Part shown: positions 63,301-64,000 of the stretch, one piece after another
Layout: each line of letters begins with the position of its first letter
How positions within the stretch are numbered: position 1 is the stretch's first letter
Origin: JAEINY01 sp942490535
GTDB lineage: Bacteria; Bacteroidota; Bacteroidia; Bacteroidales; Marinilabiliaceae
Reading direction: 5' to 3'
DNA: 64,000 bases
NCBI GenBank assembly: GCA_942490535.1
Contig: CALNXQ010000008.1
Location: 744,001-808,000, forward strand
Position numbers and translations under genes: made by a program
The notes under the pieces: generated by a model
What the model saw: only the letters and a program-made list of their open reading frames with translations
Databases searched by the model: none
Told to the model about the DNA's origin: nothing

Positions 63301-64000
63301 ACAAACACACTGGACGTATCATCGTGCATGCGTTCAAACAACTCATCGCCTTTGATGTTCTCCACAACCTGCACGCAATCGCGGCCAAATACTTCGCCTT
63401 TGAGCAACTCCACTGCCACATCCGAATTGCCGGACACGACGGTACGAATTAAACCATTTAAGCCTTTGAAGTTTACGGCCCATTCGGTGCGGTGTAAAAA
63501 GTTGTCTTTTTCCGCTTTGGTGGTGTAGTGTGTACTCTGGTTGATCATCTGCTCCAGGGTATCCATCAGGTAATTCCAGTGCGCCTCATCAATATCACCA
63601 ATCACCCCGATCACATCGCGAAAACGACGCAAATCCTGCAACGAATCCCCAAGAACTACTTTGGATAAAAACTGGATGGTCTCATCGGTCACCGGTGGCG
63701 TCCCAACCGAAAAATCATGCGACTTCAGAATGTTACTCACCCATGTCTTTTCCTGCTTCGGTAACAAATCATGTTCAATAAAGCTCGAAAGCTTCTGATT
63801 GAATTGCCGTTTTAAAGAGGTGTAGACAAAAGCTTTGGAATCATCATGTGGATAAAGCATCAAGGACACGTCCACATAACCTGGGATTTCCTCCCTGAAC
63901 TTCAACAGATACTTCTGAATATCTGCCTGCTGACGGGCCGGATCATTGGGTTCATCCAAACATAACCTGACAAAGGATTTCAGGTTATCGAAAATAAAAT
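57357..64000 (-). CDS. Giant fusion with aminotransferase-fold and HPr-kinase-like P-loop domains (partial, >2200 aa)
   Basis: The frame runs from the right edge of the window without a stop (about 2214 codons, no start visible). A class I/II aminotransferase core lies at about 61.8-62.2 kb: NDPSNPTG (62070-62093), LLDEAYND (~61978-62000) and STTKNLAGSGDRLGAL with the PLP-binding lysine at 61860-61862. Near 59019-59042 the Walker A motif GDSGVGKSE is that of HPr kinase/PEP-carboxykinase-type P-loops. The other ~1300 residues are helical and of unknown family. The C-terminus ends in a Lys/Glu-rich tail (NKNEKN). Proteins of this build are annotated in a few Bacteroidetes as giant aminotransferase-like; function is unknown. 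Followed by its own terminator. Confidence 0.8.
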   Translation of the reverse strand, partial: FIFDNLKSFVRLCLDEPNDPARQQADIQKYLLKFREEIPGYVDVSLMLYPHDDSKAFVYTSLKRQFNQKLSSFIEHDLLPKQEKTWVSNILKSHDFSVGTPPVTDETIQFLSKVVLGDSLQDLRRFRDVIGVIGDIDEAHWNYLMDTLEQMINQSTHYTTKAEKDNFLHRTEWAVNFKGLNGLIRTVVSGNSDVAVELLKGEVFGRDCVQVVENIKGDELFERMHDDTSSVFVVKVKHMRKNMFAGSKWFPMLSRLVIVDDSPESQASNTCLVFSFHNGIINTLNKVHTKKLGAPANTQLNLRLILENVNEKYLQEFKDLLENKIKEYDEELKELKHEQLGEVDNIEKNTNLFKFDGFTRQILKDRYSIQKLRDFIVFIQNTANEKKRKDQNKELIAEFEQKIKKYFYSGNPNLQIATILEGGGRNQIRTYGEYLLQRELQPLSEAIQARCRSIINFIPDNYKRTLHNHFHKNFGVNLFLENYQKYITKVDNESDNKGRFRNVLIDLGVYKDYQKLGSAEQETIKGFISDLGNLEKTSISDDVQMIIRDLLFFKDRSPKPYIIYNKVLAWEYTDLFSDERFNINPFDIEIENLEDQRIDYERIHNKLARIKNTLQLFDATGHLWDRFCENTTIIINDPSNPTGYSDFNKETLIEFLKFVNNSKITLLLDEAYNDSVKVAQDELPKWRSISRYVLNNENVYAKIRVVSSLSTTKNLAGSGDRLGALVATPGMAEVVEYARKRNTSAKGNSSSLYFLNSVLEVGIQAKKVKDLMESELPKNASRSKIKSLIEQFIEAQVKVGVINKSRTLQPISEFEGSPLHLFLLDELVALSKLDILGLPDDFKYKEVPFFIYYSNELLKGLNRFRINKNFRKESDQRLQIAKKVAANVIDELAVADVSIIDSDGSYLFNLHFSDFGTYNDLEEFSKTMAAQKGIAALPYRTGVVRFSLGGFLDGTKAGYAAFEKEVYTALTIYLSYWKQFKGVRQQTSGEVESSTLLAQLFGGAGKEAYLAAIFEDYKVIRDQQKKVSSSLKINENRSLYHASPLVSGVTITSIGDSQNSVIEFSGAVGDCRNVEEFVRSTAFTKIYENLLPQIQKAIPQIKNLTFNTVASRYSKATILKYINNKKTFHPNHFVLDDPEEKNTMREILIEMERLLFSDAKMKILTLKASGDYFMDVARLEGVNMVLKKHIQEILLHFNLPFEQPTIEPSRKEIITTACDLFEEVTGLKIADFDLEKYLTQLIEKLRLNARFGAIAISSRSLGFIINAVKNKVLNDQLSIPKQVLYLYLLQNDDSFYNLVIEKLVFLQEKIDATDDGELKIFTENLLTDILPQELEDIMDYIIRKKDIKVAEEKLDEVTQKVVNFIIHLQNLTKGTDYYQRYAHTLIKVVSVHFSRQNSHVNQMIQHGISLYRHFEMEDTTLDTYEGGSLKWINELMTKCGVISVEQPIQLHTRIVTDAKKREYPFHKIDRSEEVSDYLMDMNEGNSRNDYIKALSTKPSSKFFERRLARFVANMDPDDYRCKILQHGAVKEMFVFQKGYIKYMTDNFRLMQYKDISLQEARNFQPDVLLFLGAPEKVISFPQVGFFDIKGPNGSIKTLVTPLKKEADYFGDVKKPRLTMINEKVKEMGGIPKHGSLFAVELEDGSIFVIEIDGDSGVGKSEMIAALILKWLKQNLPGVRSIKMIAGDMFHVFRDKEGNIYGFGTEVGDFSRVTDFDPDFIKYYKYLFESSADSNVEDLNSRSTVSGLCEIQMPYKIDIILTAHNYSKEEGGITRVDNPENFMMYIDSHGERKEKATSQDGPNFQRTFLRYTADKNLVEVLAKHGNYLDDVLDWEYVASEKKYYLASSYKMMDKIDIEKVVNQIFDSKTFVDNKEKVTIQKVNFDLVKNRFIAVVLPVGGDAAETREVVICRNVFGQMFDALASTPAGQPFIAQEEQVASRYYLTDVLSGGADRKGAGAKVQCGILSTEIGKKGKEITGPQKAAEALTNLIQDLRAGNGELNEQKNQVRKLVRAHYSHIFRNGRASNEIWRYNFYLYQLDKMMKAEFVRMDDPTKEVNLDGVNMFTPKDKNTPFSPLLVTPNLNIELSSFGETCNELMSLPNYPEFAEEFMDGADKLYEAQGYAQETMINNMITQLLLMGEYIEFDDLLKGRITEKVNRETIAAAKYAVLKELDRRQAEVIRSKAAEAAAKAKPEPGKSTGKSGKGSENKNEKN

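Noticed and set aside
1..64000. tRNA, rRNA or known riboswitch genes
   Set aside because: No cloverleaf, conserved rRNA segment or recognisable riboswitch core was found on reading both strands; short or unusual ones could have been missed.

Overview
The window comes from a member of the Bacteroidetes. The signs are a protein ending in a type IX secretion (T9SS) sorting domain, several lipoproteins with short Bacteroidetes-type lipoboxes, -7 promoter elements of the TAnnTTTG kind, a CarboxypepD_reg-like outer-membrane protein, a Reg_prop histidine kinase and a CrtD/CruF carotenoid pair. The genus cannot be fixed from the sequence alone. No tRNA, rRNA or classical CRISPR array is visible.

Layout. 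0-6.3 kb is an AT-rich accessory zone: the start of an ISL3 transposase (cut by the left edge), two orphan genes (a metallopeptidase-like protein and a secreted protein), a membrane/coiled-coil gene lying between two ~163-bp direct repeats, and an IS110 element. 7.1-9.9 kb is a small phage-like lysis module (amidase, 3-TM holin, small membrane protein, conserved 251-aa protein, small HTH protein) with no other phage genes. 10-21 kb is chromosomal backbone: an L,D-transpeptidase pair with membrane partners, an ECF sigma factor with a PepSY-like partner, a Na+/Ca2+ exchanger, a VF530 protein, and a run of small membrane and envelope genes.

21.3-34.6 kb is a second AT-rich accessory island, all on the minus strand. 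Its units are separated by 130-160 bp imperfect palindromes, several of which start and end with RYYYAAC / GTTRRRY-like cores, so they resemble integron attC sites. No integrase is in the window. One unit (24.2-29.6 kb) is the most interesting item here. It is a tightly coupled five-gene operon: an XRE regulator, a C5 DNA methyltransferase, a protein with both a MORC/Hsp90-like and a histidine-kinase-like ATPase module, a receiver-like protein, and a small caspase/CHAT-like putative protease. A perfect palindrome over the promoter fits autoregulation by the XRE protein. It looks like a restriction-modification-type defence system in which phosphorelay and a protease replace the nuclease. The next unit pairs a B12-type radical SAM enzyme with a membrane-anchored, possibly Nudix-like protein.

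34.7-38.7 kb is repeat-rich: ten 21-bp tandem units, and two clusters of a dispersed palindromic repeat with heptamer microsatellites around a metallophosphoesterase lipoprotein. 38.7-57.1 kb carries surface and regulatory genes: a 1040-aa T9SS-secreted multidomain protein, a CarboxypepD_reg-like protein, a large sensor kinase, a carotenoid operon, a GH18 lipoprotein whose stop codon borders a complete but frameshifted IS1182 element with a CTAG target duplication, an M57-type protease, a YkgJ-type protein, GMP reductase and a GH16 lipoprotein. The right end is filled by a giant (>2200 aa) protein combining an aminotransferase-fold domain and an HPr-kinase-like P-loop; its 5' end lies outside the window.
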